Positions 1-5,498 are shown, counted from the first letter of the stretch. The stretch is 5,542 nt of DNA from Chloroflexota bacterium (GCA_024278255.1 JAJRTP010000312.1:1-5542); one strand, 5' to 3'. Notes: generated from the sequence alone by a model not told the origin. A program made the numbers and translations.

Positions 1-1
1 C

Positions 2-529
2 CTGGGCGCCTTTATCTATACCATCCTCTACACCATTCTGCTTAAACCGCGCACCCTGCTCAACATTGTCATTGGCGGAGCGGCCGGCAGCGCGGCCGTC
101 CTCACCGGCAGTGCGGCGGCGGGCCAATGGAACGAAACCGGCGCGCTCATCCTGGCTCTCATCCTTTTCCTCTGGACGCCCTTTCACTTCTGGAGTCTGG
201 CTCTGTTGTACCGGGAGGATTATTCCCGTTCCGACGTGCCCATGCTCCCCGTCAACACCACGCCGCGCCAGGCCGCCTGGTGGATTATGGTACACACCCT
301 GCCTACCTGCATCTTTGGCGTGTTGCTGGTTATCCTGCCTTCCCTGGGCTGGCTTTATTTCATTCCGGCGCTTCTGGTTTCCCTCATGCTTTTCTGGCGC
401 AACGTGCAGCTTATCCGCGATCCTTCGCCACCAAACGCCCGCGCCATGTTTATGGCTTCCAATTATTATTTGACGGTTTTACTGTTGGCTATATATTTCG
501 GTACTGTGGCCCGCTCTCTGCTGGCTTAG
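2..529 (+). CDS. ctaB: Heme O synthase (protoheme IX farnesyltransferase), C-terminal part
   Basis: An integral membrane prenyltransferase of the UbiA superfamily that attaches a farnesyl group to heme B to give heme O, the precursor of heme A for cytochrome oxidases. The open frame enters from the left edge and runs for 175 codons to TAG at 527-529. The family is usually about 290-300 residues, so roughly the last 60% is present. Seen in order: LKPRTLLNIVIGG (residues 14-26 of the fragment), matching the family's 'LKRxTPQNIVIGG' block; WTPFHFWSLAL (58-68); and YREDY...DVPMLPV (70-84), the second conserved Asp-containing prenyl-diphosphate motif. Hydrophobic membrane segments alternate through the fragment, near 47-69, 92-113, 115-133 and 155-171. 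A structured spacer follows the stop. The N-terminal NxxxDxxxD motif lies outside the window. Identification is confident from these motifs; the upstream operon (often ctaA or oxidase genes) is not visible. Confidence 0.93.
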   Translation: MGAFIYTILYTILLKPRTLLNIVIGGAAGSAAVLTGSAAAGQWNETGALILALILFLWTPFHFWSLALLYREDYSRSDVPMLPVNTTPRQAAWWIMVHTLPTCIFGVLLVILPSLGWLYFIPALLVSLMLFWRNVQLIRDPSPPNARAMFMASNYYLTVLLLAIYFGTVARSLLA

Positions 530-530
530 T

Positions 531-569
531 GCCCATTCGCAAATAAGTTAGCGGAATTGGCGAATGGGC
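531..569 (+). terminator. Hairpin I after ctaB, possible terminator
   Basis: A perfect 10-bp inverted repeat: GCCCATTCGC at 531-540 and GCGAATGGGC at 560-569, separated by a 19-nt loop, beginning two bases after the ctaB stop codon. Its position fits a ctaB transcript end. However, the bases after the stem (TTCGAGTAAG) are not a U-tract, and the loop is long for a classical intrinsic terminator. It may instead be an RNA processing or stability element. Its loop is complementary to the loop of the next hairpin. Confidence 0.4.
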
Positions 570-573
570 TTCG

Positions 574-618
574 AGTAAGCGGCCTTTTAAATAGCTGACT
601 TATTGTTGGCCGCTTACT
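574..618 (+). other. Hairpin II in the ctaB-glutaredoxin spacer
   Basis: A perfect 11-bp inverted repeat: AGTAAGCGGCC at 574-584 and GGCCGCTTACT at 608-618, with a 23-nt AT-rich loop. It sits four bases after hairpin I and ends 29 bases before the favoured TTG start of the next gene. Bases 542-552 in the loop of hairpin I can pair with 594-604 in this loop (11 pairs, one a G-U wobble), so the two could kiss or refold into an alternative long-range stem. No family of regulatory RNA was recognised. Confidence 0.45.
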
Positions 619-647
619 TAGATTGGTTCAATCTGGGGACAATCATC

Positions 648-899
648 TTGATTGACATCACTCTCTACACGAAAGAAGGTTGTAGTCTTTGTGAAGATGC
701 TAAACGGGATTTAACTCATCTGCAAGCCAGCTACCCGCACCGCCTCACAGAAATAGACATCACCAGCGACCCGGCGCTTTTTGCCCGTTACCGCTATACA
801 ATTCCGGTCATCCATGTGGGAGAAAGTGAGTTGCAGGCGCCGATTACGGCCGTACAGCTAAAAGCAGCATTAGCCTCGGAATCAGACAGCGGCGGGTAA
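648..899 (+). CDS. Glutaredoxin-like thiol protein (DUF836 type)
   Basis: A small 83-residue cytoplasmic thioredoxin-fold protein. It opens with a beta strand (IDITLYT), then GCSLCEDAK, with the CxxC redox pair at C12 and C15 at the start of the first helix. The TIPVIHV segment follows, giving the cis-proline (P53) that faces the active site in this fold. This pattern and length fit the glutaredoxin-like family known as DUF836, often annotated 'glutaredoxin family protein'; the substrate is unknown. The frame is open back to TTG at 603, but that start would add 15 unrelated residues and run through the downstream arm of hairpin II. I prefer TTG at 648, which has GGGGA at 635-639 about 8-9 bases upstream and begins at the expected strand. 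Neither start is ATG. The last 18 bases overlap the 3' end of the convergent kinase gene. It could be read with ctaB from upstream, but hairpins intervene. Confidence 0.82.
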   Translation: MIDITLYTKEGCSLCEDAKRDLTHLQASYPHRLTEIDITSDPALFARYRYTIPVIHVGESELQAPITAVQLKAALASESDSGG

Positions 900-2753
900 G
901 CTCAGCCTGAACGTCGTCCCTTCCTGCCAGACGCTTTCCACATCGATACGGCCGTTGACCCCCAAAATATAATCCCGCGCCCAGAACAAACCAAAGCCCA
1001 TCCCCTGATCCATCTTCGTCGTCCAGCCCAGATCATAAATGTGGGGCAAATCTTCCGGCGCAATACCCGCGCCGTTATCCCGGATGATCACTTCCACCTC
1101 AGCCAAATCTACCCGCCCGGTCGTAATCCAGAGGTCCCCTTTTTGGCCTGTTTCCGCGATGGCTTCACGGCCGTTCTTGATAATCACCCGCAAAGCCTCC
1201 GTCAGCATATCCGGCGAAGTCATCAGCCGGGGCAAATGCGGCGCCAGCATCATGTGTACCCGCACCCCCGTCTTGTCCGCCATACTGCCATCCTCAAACC
1301 CCACCAAAAGCTGGGGGAACACCTCATGCAGCGCTTGAACCAGACAATCATTGACACTCACCGGCTCATCCGGCATCTGCTGCCAGGGCGTGTGCAAATT
1401 TTCCAGAATATCACTCGTCTGGCGCAGCCGTTCCAGCATATTGGCGCTGTTATTCAAAATCTCCTGCTGCTGGGTGGGCGGAAAACTGGAAGCGGCCGTA
1501 AGCAGATGCAGATAGGTACGCACCGCGCTCAAATGGTTGCTCAAAGCATGAACCGAAGCATTGGCGCTGAAAGCCATACGGCTGAACATCTCCGCAATGC
1601 GCCGCTGCTCCTCCATCTCATGGTACAACCGGGCATTACGGATACCCGCCGCCGCCTGCTGCCCAAATGACGTTAAAACGCTGATCTCCCAATCGGAAAA
1701 CTGGTCGCGTCGGGAACCAACAAACAAATTACCTACCACTTCATCTTCTACGAAAAAGGGCACGGCAATGACGGCACGAATCCCCAGCATCTGTTGGGCA
1801 AAATCGGCCAGCGACTTGCGCACGACGGGACGGAGTAAATCGTACAGCTTGTTGGAAGTGAGGTATTTTTGGGGACGGCCGTTCACGCTTTGTACCGCCC
1901 GCACACTCAAATTATCTTTGTAATGGTCATCATCCAGATAAACCACCGCTTTAGAGCTGATCAATTTAATGCCCGCCTTCTCTTCCAGATGGGCCAGAAT
2001 TTGCGGCCGGTCATCCAGGGCGTAAGCTCGCACCGGCAAAGCATTCCCCCGCTCCAGCGTCGCCACCATCGCCCCGGCATACCCCAATTCAAACACGACA
2101 GAATCCACCACCGCTTGCAGCACCTTCGTTTCATCCGTCATTTTGGCCTGAAGGGAAAAGATGACTTTCTCCAAAGACTCCATGGCCGTCAGGCGATAAT
2201 GATGCTCAATGGAAGAAGCGGCCTGCCGGGCAGAGGCCACCAAAAAATCAATATCCCGCTCATCAAATTGATCGGGGGCCGCGGCCATTAAACTGCCTAC
2301 GACTTCGTTTTCTACAATAAAGGGGATGGTTACTACCTGGCTGATGCCCAATTCTGCCTGCAATCGGGCGGATGTAGCCGCGTCGGTTAACGGCCGTAAC
2401 AAATCATACAACTGGTCCGAAATGAGATAAGGCTGCTCGATGGTCTGGGCACGGCCGTTCACCCCTTTAACCGCGCTCACCCCCAGGTTGTTCCGGTGCT
2501 TTTTCTCATCCAGATACAAAATAGCCGACGAACCAGTCACATCCAGGCCGCTGTCTGCCAAAAAACGCTGCGCCTGCTCCGCCGGAACCTGAAAAGCTGC
2601 GGCCCGCACATACAAGCCGCGGTCATTTTCCAGCGTCGTGGCGATGGCCCCGATACACCCCAAACGCGCCGCCACATCATCCACAACAGCCTGCAAAGCA
2701 GATTGCAGCCGCGGCGCTATATCACTGAATTCTTTCCGGTTTTGCTGTATCAA
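882..2753 (-). CDS. Cytoplasmic tandem-GAF sensor histidine kinase
   Basis: A predicted two-component sensor kinase of 623 residues with no signal peptide or membrane segment, so probably a soluble sensor. Two GAF-like domains, about residues 15-185 and 205-375, are clear internal duplicates: both carry NLxVxAVxxVNGRxQ (89-103 and 281-295), LYDLLRP (115-121 and 303-309), and a strand ending in a V-x-x-P-F-x-V-E-x-E-V-V-G pattern. A short helical linker (372-395) leads to a dimerisation region with HALSNHL, where H402 is the likely phosphoacceptor. The ATPase domain follows: N box IIKNGREAI (N527), G1 DNGAGI (559-564) and G2 GMGFGL (584-589), ending in GTTFRLSLP. The start is TTG at 2753; an in-frame stop lies three codons upstream, and the RBS (GGAG about 13 bases away) is weak. 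The 3' end overlaps the convergent thiol-protein gene by 18 bp. No response regulator is adjacent. The ligand cannot be inferred. Confidence 0.9.
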   Translation of the reverse strand: MIQQNRKEFSDIAPRLQSALQAVVDDVAARLGCIGAIATTLENDRGLYVRAAAFQVPAEQAQRFLADSGLDVTGSSAILYLDEKKHRNNLGVSAVKGVNGRAQTIEQPYLISDQLYDLLRPLTDAATSARLQAELGISQVVTIPFIVENEVVGSLMAAAPDQFDERDIDFLVASARQAASSIEHHYRLTAMESLEKVIFSLQAKMTDETKVLQAVVDSVVFELGYAGAMVATLERGNALPVRAYALDDRPQILAHLEEKAGIKLISSKAVVYLDDDHYKDNLSVRAVQSVNGRPQKYLTSNKLYDLLRPVVRKSLADFAQQMLGIRAVIAVPFFVEDEVVGNLFVGSRRDQFSDWEISVLTSFGQQAAAGIRNARLYHEMEEQRRIAEMFSRMAFSANASVHALSNHLSAVRTYLHLLTAASSFPPTQQQEILNNSANMLERLRQTSDILENLHTPWQQMPDEPVSVNDCLVQALHEVFPQLLVGFEDGSMADKTGVRVHMMLAPHLPRLMTSPDMLTEALRVIIKNGREAIAETGQKGDLWITTGRVDLAEVEVIIRDNGAGIAPEDLPHIYDLGWTTKMDQGMGFGLFWARDYILGVNGRIDVESVWQEGTTFRLSLPAAV

Positions 2754-2821
2754 GATGGTCTATCCACTCCAATTTTCCCGTAAGATGTCGTGCCGTCCAT
2801 ATTGTCGGGAGGATAGCTTCC

Positions 2822-2827
2822 ACTATA
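2822..2827 (-). promoter_or_regulatory. Possible -10 element upstream of the kinase gene
   Basis: Read on the minus strand the hexamer is TATAGT, matching five of six bases of the sigma70 -10 consensus. It lies about 70 bases before the kinase TTG start and would give a leader of roughly 60 nt. No convincing -35 lies 16-18 bp upstream, so this is a weak call, perhaps an activator-dependent promoter. The remainder of 2754-2904 shows nothing else I can name. Confidence 0.3.
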
Positions 2828-2904
2828 CACCGGGCTGGCGCAAACAAACGTATAAAGCGGGTGAAAAATGGGCAAAAAAGGGGAGAATAGGACTAGGGGA
2901 CTAC

Positions 2905-2934
2905 GTGATGCGTGAAGACACCTTCACGCATCAC
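2905..2934 (-). terminator. Perfect 13-bp hairpin behind the thiolase gene
   Basis: GTGATGCGTGAAG at 2905-2917 and its exact reverse complement at 2922-2934 enclose a 4-nt loop. The structure begins 10 bases after the thiolase stop codon on the minus strand, the normal place for a terminator. The T-rich run on the minus strand comes only about 25 bases later (near 2875-2880), so it is not a textbook intrinsic terminator. It may stabilise the 3' end or act with a termination factor. It also separates thiolase transcription from the kinase gene. Confidence 0.55.
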
Positions 2935-2944
2935 ACATTAAGTC

Positions 2945-4084
2945 TTATTTTTGTAAAATATGGGTCACAATGGTCGCACCGCTGCCGCCGATGTTTTGCG
3001 TCATGGCAATATCCACACCGTCAATCTGGGCCGCACCGGCGCGGCCTTGCAGTTGCAGCGTGGCCTCGGCAATCTGGTACAGGCCGGTGGCCCCTACCGG
3101 ATGGCCCCGCGCCTTCAATCCGCCCATGCTGCAAATGGGGATACGGCCGTCCGGCAAAATCGCCCCCTCCTGCGCCAACCGCACGCCCTCACCCCGCTCC
3201 GCAAAACCACACGCTTCCAGGGAAAGGGCGGCCATCACCGAAAAAGCATCATGCAGCTCAAACAGGTCAATATCGGCCGGTCCCACGCCCGCCTGAGCAT
3301 ACGCCCGCTGCACAGACAACTCGCTGGCTTTCAACGAGAGCGGGTCTTCCCGGTCATGCACCGCCAGCGTATCTGTGGCCACGGCAGAACCGAGAACACG
3401 CACAGCCCGGGGCGCTTTCTCCGCCGGAACCAGGAGCAAAGCGGCCGCCCCGTCTCCAATGGGCGAAGCGTCAAACAGGCTGATGGGATCGGAGACGATA
3501 CGGCCGTTGTCATACGTCTCCATAGAAATCGGCTGGCGGAACATGGCATTGGGGTTCTTGGCCCCATTCGCGTGCGCATTTAAGGCAAAAGGAGCAAAAT
3601 CGCGCCGTTCATAGCCATATTCATACATATAGCGGCGCATAATCAGGGCGTTCAGCCCGACAAAGGTGACTCCCTGCTCAATCTCGTAATCGGCGTCAGC
3701 GGCCGTGGTGAGGGCGGCCGTTGTCTGAGGGAAACCGTTCTCCGTCATCTTCTCCACGCCAATCACCAACACCGCCTCCATCTCACCGCTGGCAATGGCT
3801 ATAATTCCCTGTCGCATGGCCGAACCGGCCGAACCGCAGGCGGCTTCCATTTTGACGGCTTCCACACCCCACATGCCCAGGGCGTCAGCCACCACTGCCC
3901 CCAACTGCCGTTGGTGGTTGAGACGGCCGCCGGTCATATTGCCCACGTAAATACCGTCCACCTGCGCCACCCCGGCATCCAGCAGCGCCGCCCGGCCGGC
4001 GTCTGCCGCCAGATGACGCACAGAACGATCCCAATGTTCGCGCACGGGCACTTGCCCTACGCCCAATATGGCTACTTCTCGCAT
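2945..4084 (-). CDS. Thiolase family protein, archaeal/SCP2-type (acetyl-CoA C-acyltransferase-like)
   Basis: A complete 379-residue cytoplasmic thiolase, joining or cleaving acyl-CoA thioesters, probably acetoacetyl-CoA or a related 3-ketoacyl-CoA. Seen: an N-terminal REVAILGVGQVPV strand; DGIYVGNMTGG (43-53); EAACGSAGSA (80-89), with nucleophile C83; a GVEKMTE loop (109-115); ELHDAF (276-281), with H278; and GLKARGHPVGATG (322-334), with H328. The C-terminal block is QNIGGSGA (363-370), where classical biosynthetic thiolases have a catalytic CxG. HDAF plus loss of that cysteine is typical of the SCP2/archaeal subgroup, whose archaeal members work with HMG-CoA synthase and a DUF35 protein; neither partner is in view. 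The ATG at 4084 has GGAGG six bases upstream. A longer in-frame TTG at 4099 would put that RBS inside the coding region, so I reject it. The gene lies 122 bp downstream of ilvE in the same direction, with its own apparent promoter. Substrate and pathway remain open. Confidence 0.93.
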   Translation of the reverse strand: MREVAILGVGQVPVREHWDRSVRHLAADAGRAALLDAGVAQVDGIYVGNMTGGRLNHQRQLGAVVADALGMWGVEAVKMEAACGSAGSAMRQGIIAIASGEMEAVLVIGVEKMTENGFPQTTAALTTAADADYEIEQGVTFVGLNALIMRRYMYEYGYERRDFAPFALNAHANGAKNPNAMFRQPISMETYDNGRIVSDPISLFDASPIGDGAAALLLVPAEKAPRAVRVLGSAVATDTLAVHDREDPLSLKASELSVQRAYAQAGVGPADIDLFELHDAFSVMAALSLEACGFAERGEGVRLAQEGAILPDGRIPICSMGGLKARGHPVGATGLYQIAEATLQLQGRAGAAQIDGVDIAMTQNIGGSGATIVTHILQK

Positions 4085-4090
4085 AAAAAA

Positions 4091-4095
4091 CCTCC
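4091..4095 (-). promoter_or_regulatory. Ribosome binding site of the thiolase gene
   Basis: GGAGG on the minus strand, with a six-base all-T spacer before ATG at 4084. This strong site fixes the start and argues against the upstream in-frame TTG at 4099. Confidence 0.85.
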
Positions 4096-4103
4096 ACAAA
4101 GCG

Positions 4104-4131
4104 AAGCCGGGTTCCCATGGAAACCCGGCTT
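4104..4131 (-). other. Leader hairpin between thiolase promoter and RBS
   Basis: A perfect 10-bp stem, AAGCCGGGTT at 4104-4113 and AACCCGGCTT at 4122-4131, with an 8-nt loop containing CCATGG. On the minus strand it ends eight bases before the thiolase GGAGG, inside the leader predicted from the promoter at 4172-4200. Read on the plus strand it is followed by TTTT and looks like an ordinary intrinsic terminator. Read on the minus strand the tail is CGCTTTGTGG, a poor U-tract. It may end ilvE transcripts, attenuate or stabilise thiolase mRNA, or stop antisense transcription; the sequence alone does not decide. Confidence 0.6.
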
Positions 4132-4171
4132 TTGATGTTTATGGAAGTATCCCTCTATTTTTCCGTCAGAA

Positions 4172-4200
4172 ACTATCAAGCGGAGAAATGGGGCTGTCAA
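4172..4200 (-). promoter_or_regulatory. Sigma70-type promoter for the thiolase gene
   Basis: On the minus strand a perfect TTGACA -35 (4200-4195) is followed by exactly 17 bases and GATAGT (4177-4172), four of six matches to the -10 consensus. It lies just after the ilvE stop codon and would start transcription near 4165, giving a leader of about 80 nt that contains the 4104-4131 hairpin. This suggests the thiolase can be expressed independently of ilvE. Confidence 0.6.
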
Positions 4201-4206
4201 AAGGTA

Positions 4207-5283
4207 TCAATTCACTTCAATCGTATACGTCCAGCCGTGTTTGTCTTCTTTACGGCCGTATTGAATCCCTGTCAACTCATCATACAAATGACGGGCCACC
4301 GGACCCGGTTGGTTATCATTGATAACGTACTCCTCACCCTTGTAACCAAATTTACCCACCGGCGCGATGACGGCAGCCGTACCACAGCCAAACACTTCGG
4401 TAATTTTGCCCGATTGGATGTCAGCCAACGCTTCATGCACGTCAATGGTGTCCTCGCTGGTTTCATACCCCAAATCTTTGCCCAGTTCCAGCACCGATTT
4501 ACGGGTAATGCCGGGTAAAATGCTGCCGGTAAGGGCCGGGGTGGCAATGCGCTTGCCTTCATAGACAAAGCAGATGTTCATCGCACCGACTTCTTCAATG
4601 TAACGGCCGTGAACAGCATCCAGCCACAACACCTGCGAATACCCTTCCTTCTTGACCCGCTCGCTCACATACAAACTGGCGGCATAATTGCCCCCGGTTT
4701 TGGCCGCACCCACGCCGCCCTTCACCGCCCGGCGATACTCGTCGGAAATGTAAACGGCAACCGGGTTGAAGCCCTCTTTGAAATAGGCCACTACCGGCCC
4801 GGTAATCACAAAATGTAAATAGCTGCTGCTGGCATGAACGCCCAATGCGGGGTCTGTAGCAATCATGGCTGGCCGAATGTAGAGGGAGGAGCCGGACGCG
4901 CCGGGAACCCACTCAGGTTCCAGTTCGATTAGCTGAATAATGGCCGCCAGATGTTTTTCGGCGTCCACTTCCGGCATGGCCATGCGCACGGCCGAATTGT
5001 TGAACCGCTTCATGTTTTCCCAGGGGCGGAACAGGTTGATGTTGCCGTCGGGGCGACGGTACGCTTTGGTACCTTCAAAGATTTCCTGGGCGTAATGGAG
5101 TACGGCCGTGGCCGGCGGCAGCGAAAACGGGGCATACTGTTCAATTTTCGCCTCGTGCCACCCCTTTTCCGGCGTATACTTTTGCGTAAACATCCGGTTG
5201 GTAAACTTGTCGCCAAAGCCAAAATCATCCGTTGGCGGTGTCTTCATCTGCGCTTCATCAAGGGGGAGAATTTGAATATCCAT
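4207..5283 (-). CDS. ilvE: Branched-chain amino acid aminotransferase, group II
   Basis: A PLP-dependent fold-type IV aminotransferase of 358 residues that reversibly moves the amino group between glutamate and the 2-keto acids of leucine, isoleucine and valine. It is the last step of their synthesis and the first of their breakdown, and acts in the cytoplasm. Landmarks: FGDKFTNRMF (23-32); LHYAQEIFEGTKAYRRPDG (62-80); RPWENMKRF (86-94); YIRPAMIATDPALGV (135-149); GAAKTGGNYAASL (192-204), with K195 as the Schiff-base lysine; IEEVGAMN (229-236), with the PLP-interacting glutamate just before VGAMN; GSILPGITRKS (253-263); and FGCGTAAVIAPV (298-309). This long form with NYAASL matches the group shared with eukaryotic BCATs (TIGR01123) rather than the shorter E. 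coli IlvE type. ATG at 5283 has GAGGT six bases upstream (5290-5294). No key residue is missing. A divergent gene starts 215 bp away. Confidence 0.95.
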   Translation of the reverse strand: MDIQILPLDEAQMKTPPTDDFGFGDKFTNRMFTQKYTPEKGWHEAKIEQYAPFSLPPATAVLHYAQEIFEGTKAYRRPDGNINLFRPWENMKRFNNSAVRMAMPEVDAEKHLAAIIQLIELEPEWVPGASGSSLYIRPAMIATDPALGVHASSSYLHFVITGPVVAYFKEGFNPVAVYISDEYRRAVKGGVGAAKTGGNYAASLYVSERVKKEGYSQVLWLDAVHGRYIEEVGAMNICFVYEGKRIATPALTGSILPGITRKSVLELGKDLGYETSEDTIDVHEALADIQSGKITEVFGCGTAAVIAPVGKFGYKGEEYVINDNQPGPVARHLYDELTGIQYGRKEDKHGWTYTIEVN

Positions 5284-5296
5284 CGTTGTACCTCGT

Positions 5297-5317
5297 GGAG
5301 ATTAAAGATTGGAGATT
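5297..5317. repeat. Three tandem heptads in the ilvE leader
   Basis: Three consecutive 7-base units, GGAGATT, AAAGATT and GGAGATT: the outer two are identical and the middle one differs at two bases. The array lies in the untranslated leader of ilvE, ending three bases before its Shine-Dalgarno element. Short heptanucleotide arrays occur between genes in cyanobacteria and some other bacteria; with three copies, chance is not excluded. Confidence 0.5.
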
Positions 5318-5340
5318 GCATCTTCAGCGTCTCGCAATCT
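5313..5340 (-). other. Small hairpin in the ilvE leader
   Basis: Inverted repeat AGATTGC (5313-5319) and GCAATCT (5334-5340), a 7-bp stem with a 14-nt loop. It falls inside the leader predicted from the extended -10 promoter at 5374-5382. The stem is short and AT-rich, so a role in leader folding is possible but unproven. It shares bases with the heptad array and with one copy of the separated direct repeat. Confidence 0.35.
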
Positions 5341-5436
5341 AAATGTGAAAAATCAACGGCTTCAATACCAGCTATTATACCAGCCCGAACTACCAAACAC
5401 GAAATATTACCGGCTCGTAACAGCAATTCTAAATGT
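5334..5436. repeat. Separated direct repeat in the divergent regulatory region
   Basis: GCAATCTAAATGT at 5334-5346 recurs as GCAATTCTAAATGT at 5423-5436, differing by one extra T. The copies are in the same orientation, 89 bp apart, and lie on either side of the ilvE -10 element; the second is just upstream of the plus-strand promoter candidate. They could be two binding sites for a regulator of both divergent genes, or coincidence in AT-rich DNA. The coordinates span both copies. Confidence 0.35.
5374..5382 (-). promoter_or_regulatory. Extended -10 promoter for ilvE
   Basis: On the minus strand the sequence is TGGTATAAT: a perfect TATAAT (5379-5374) preceded by the TGn extension. The region 17 bp further upstream has no good -35, as is usual for extended -10 promoters. 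Transcription would begin near 5367, giving a leader of about 84 nt before the ilvE ATG. No amino-acid-rich leader peptide or T-box features were seen in this short leader. Confidence 0.6.
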
Positions 5437-5440
5437 AAAT

Positions 5441-5469
5441 TTGCCCAAGCGCTTCAATTTAAGTTAAAT
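5441..5469 (+). promoter_or_regulatory. Probable promoter for the right-edge gene
   Basis: TTGCCC (5441-5446, four of six -35 matches), exactly 17 bases, then TTAAAT (5464-5469, four of six -10 matches). The start site would be near 5476, leaving a leader of about 23 nt with GGGAG before ATG at 5499. An inverted repeat TAAATT/AATTTA (5436-5441, 5456-5461) and the palindrome AAGCGCTT (5447-5454) overlap it and could be operator sequence. Confidence 0.4.
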
Positions 5470-5498
5470 ACTTCCCAAACAAGACGGGAGAGTACAAG

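Larger units (their letters stand above)
846..5109. repeat. Dispersed palindrome ACGGCCGT (11 copies)
   Basis: Exact copies start at 846, 948, 1167, 1875, 2390, 2451, 3143, 3500, 4252, 4603 and 5102, every one inside a coding region. The core CGGCCG is more frequent still, 23 by my count, including 81, 93, 1493, 2004, 3274, 3442, 3700, 3715, 3826, 3924, 3993 and 4989. Two copies (845-854 and 4251-4260) extend to the 10-base palindrome TACGGCCGTA. Eight of the eleven octamers encode (N/D/Y/H)-G-R, two T-A-V and one L-R-P-L, so three codon phases are used. This looks like a HIP1-style overrepresented genome word. Confidence 0.75.

Noticed and set aside
127..546. Alternative plus-strand frames over ctaB
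   Set aside because: The ctaB frame carries the family motifs continuously from the left edge; the others are out of frame and lack them.
882..899. Kinase and thiol protein as a defined redox signalling pair
   Set aside because: Adjacency is only tail-to-tail with opposite transcription; nothing in either sequence shows a functional connection.
1041..1670. A 209-codon plus-strand open frame inside the kinase
   Set aside because: It is antisense to the ATPase and dimerisation region, whose motifs are clearly real; the composition is His/Gln/Arg-rich with no recognisable domain.
2638..3583. Long plus-strand open frames (281 and 207 codons) across the kinase start and the thiolase
   Set aside because: They are antisense to well-supported genes, rich in Arg, Pro, His and Gln, and show no family motif; typical shadow frames in GC-rich DNA.
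5284..5367. T-box or leader-peptide attenuator upstream of ilvE
   Set aside because: The predicted leader is only about 84 nt, with no T-box sequence, no run of Leu/Ile/Val codons and no terminator/antiterminator pair.
5297..5436. Possible CRISPR or longer tandem array
   Set aside because: Only three 7-base units and one two-copy direct repeat are present; there is no regular repeat-spacer pattern.
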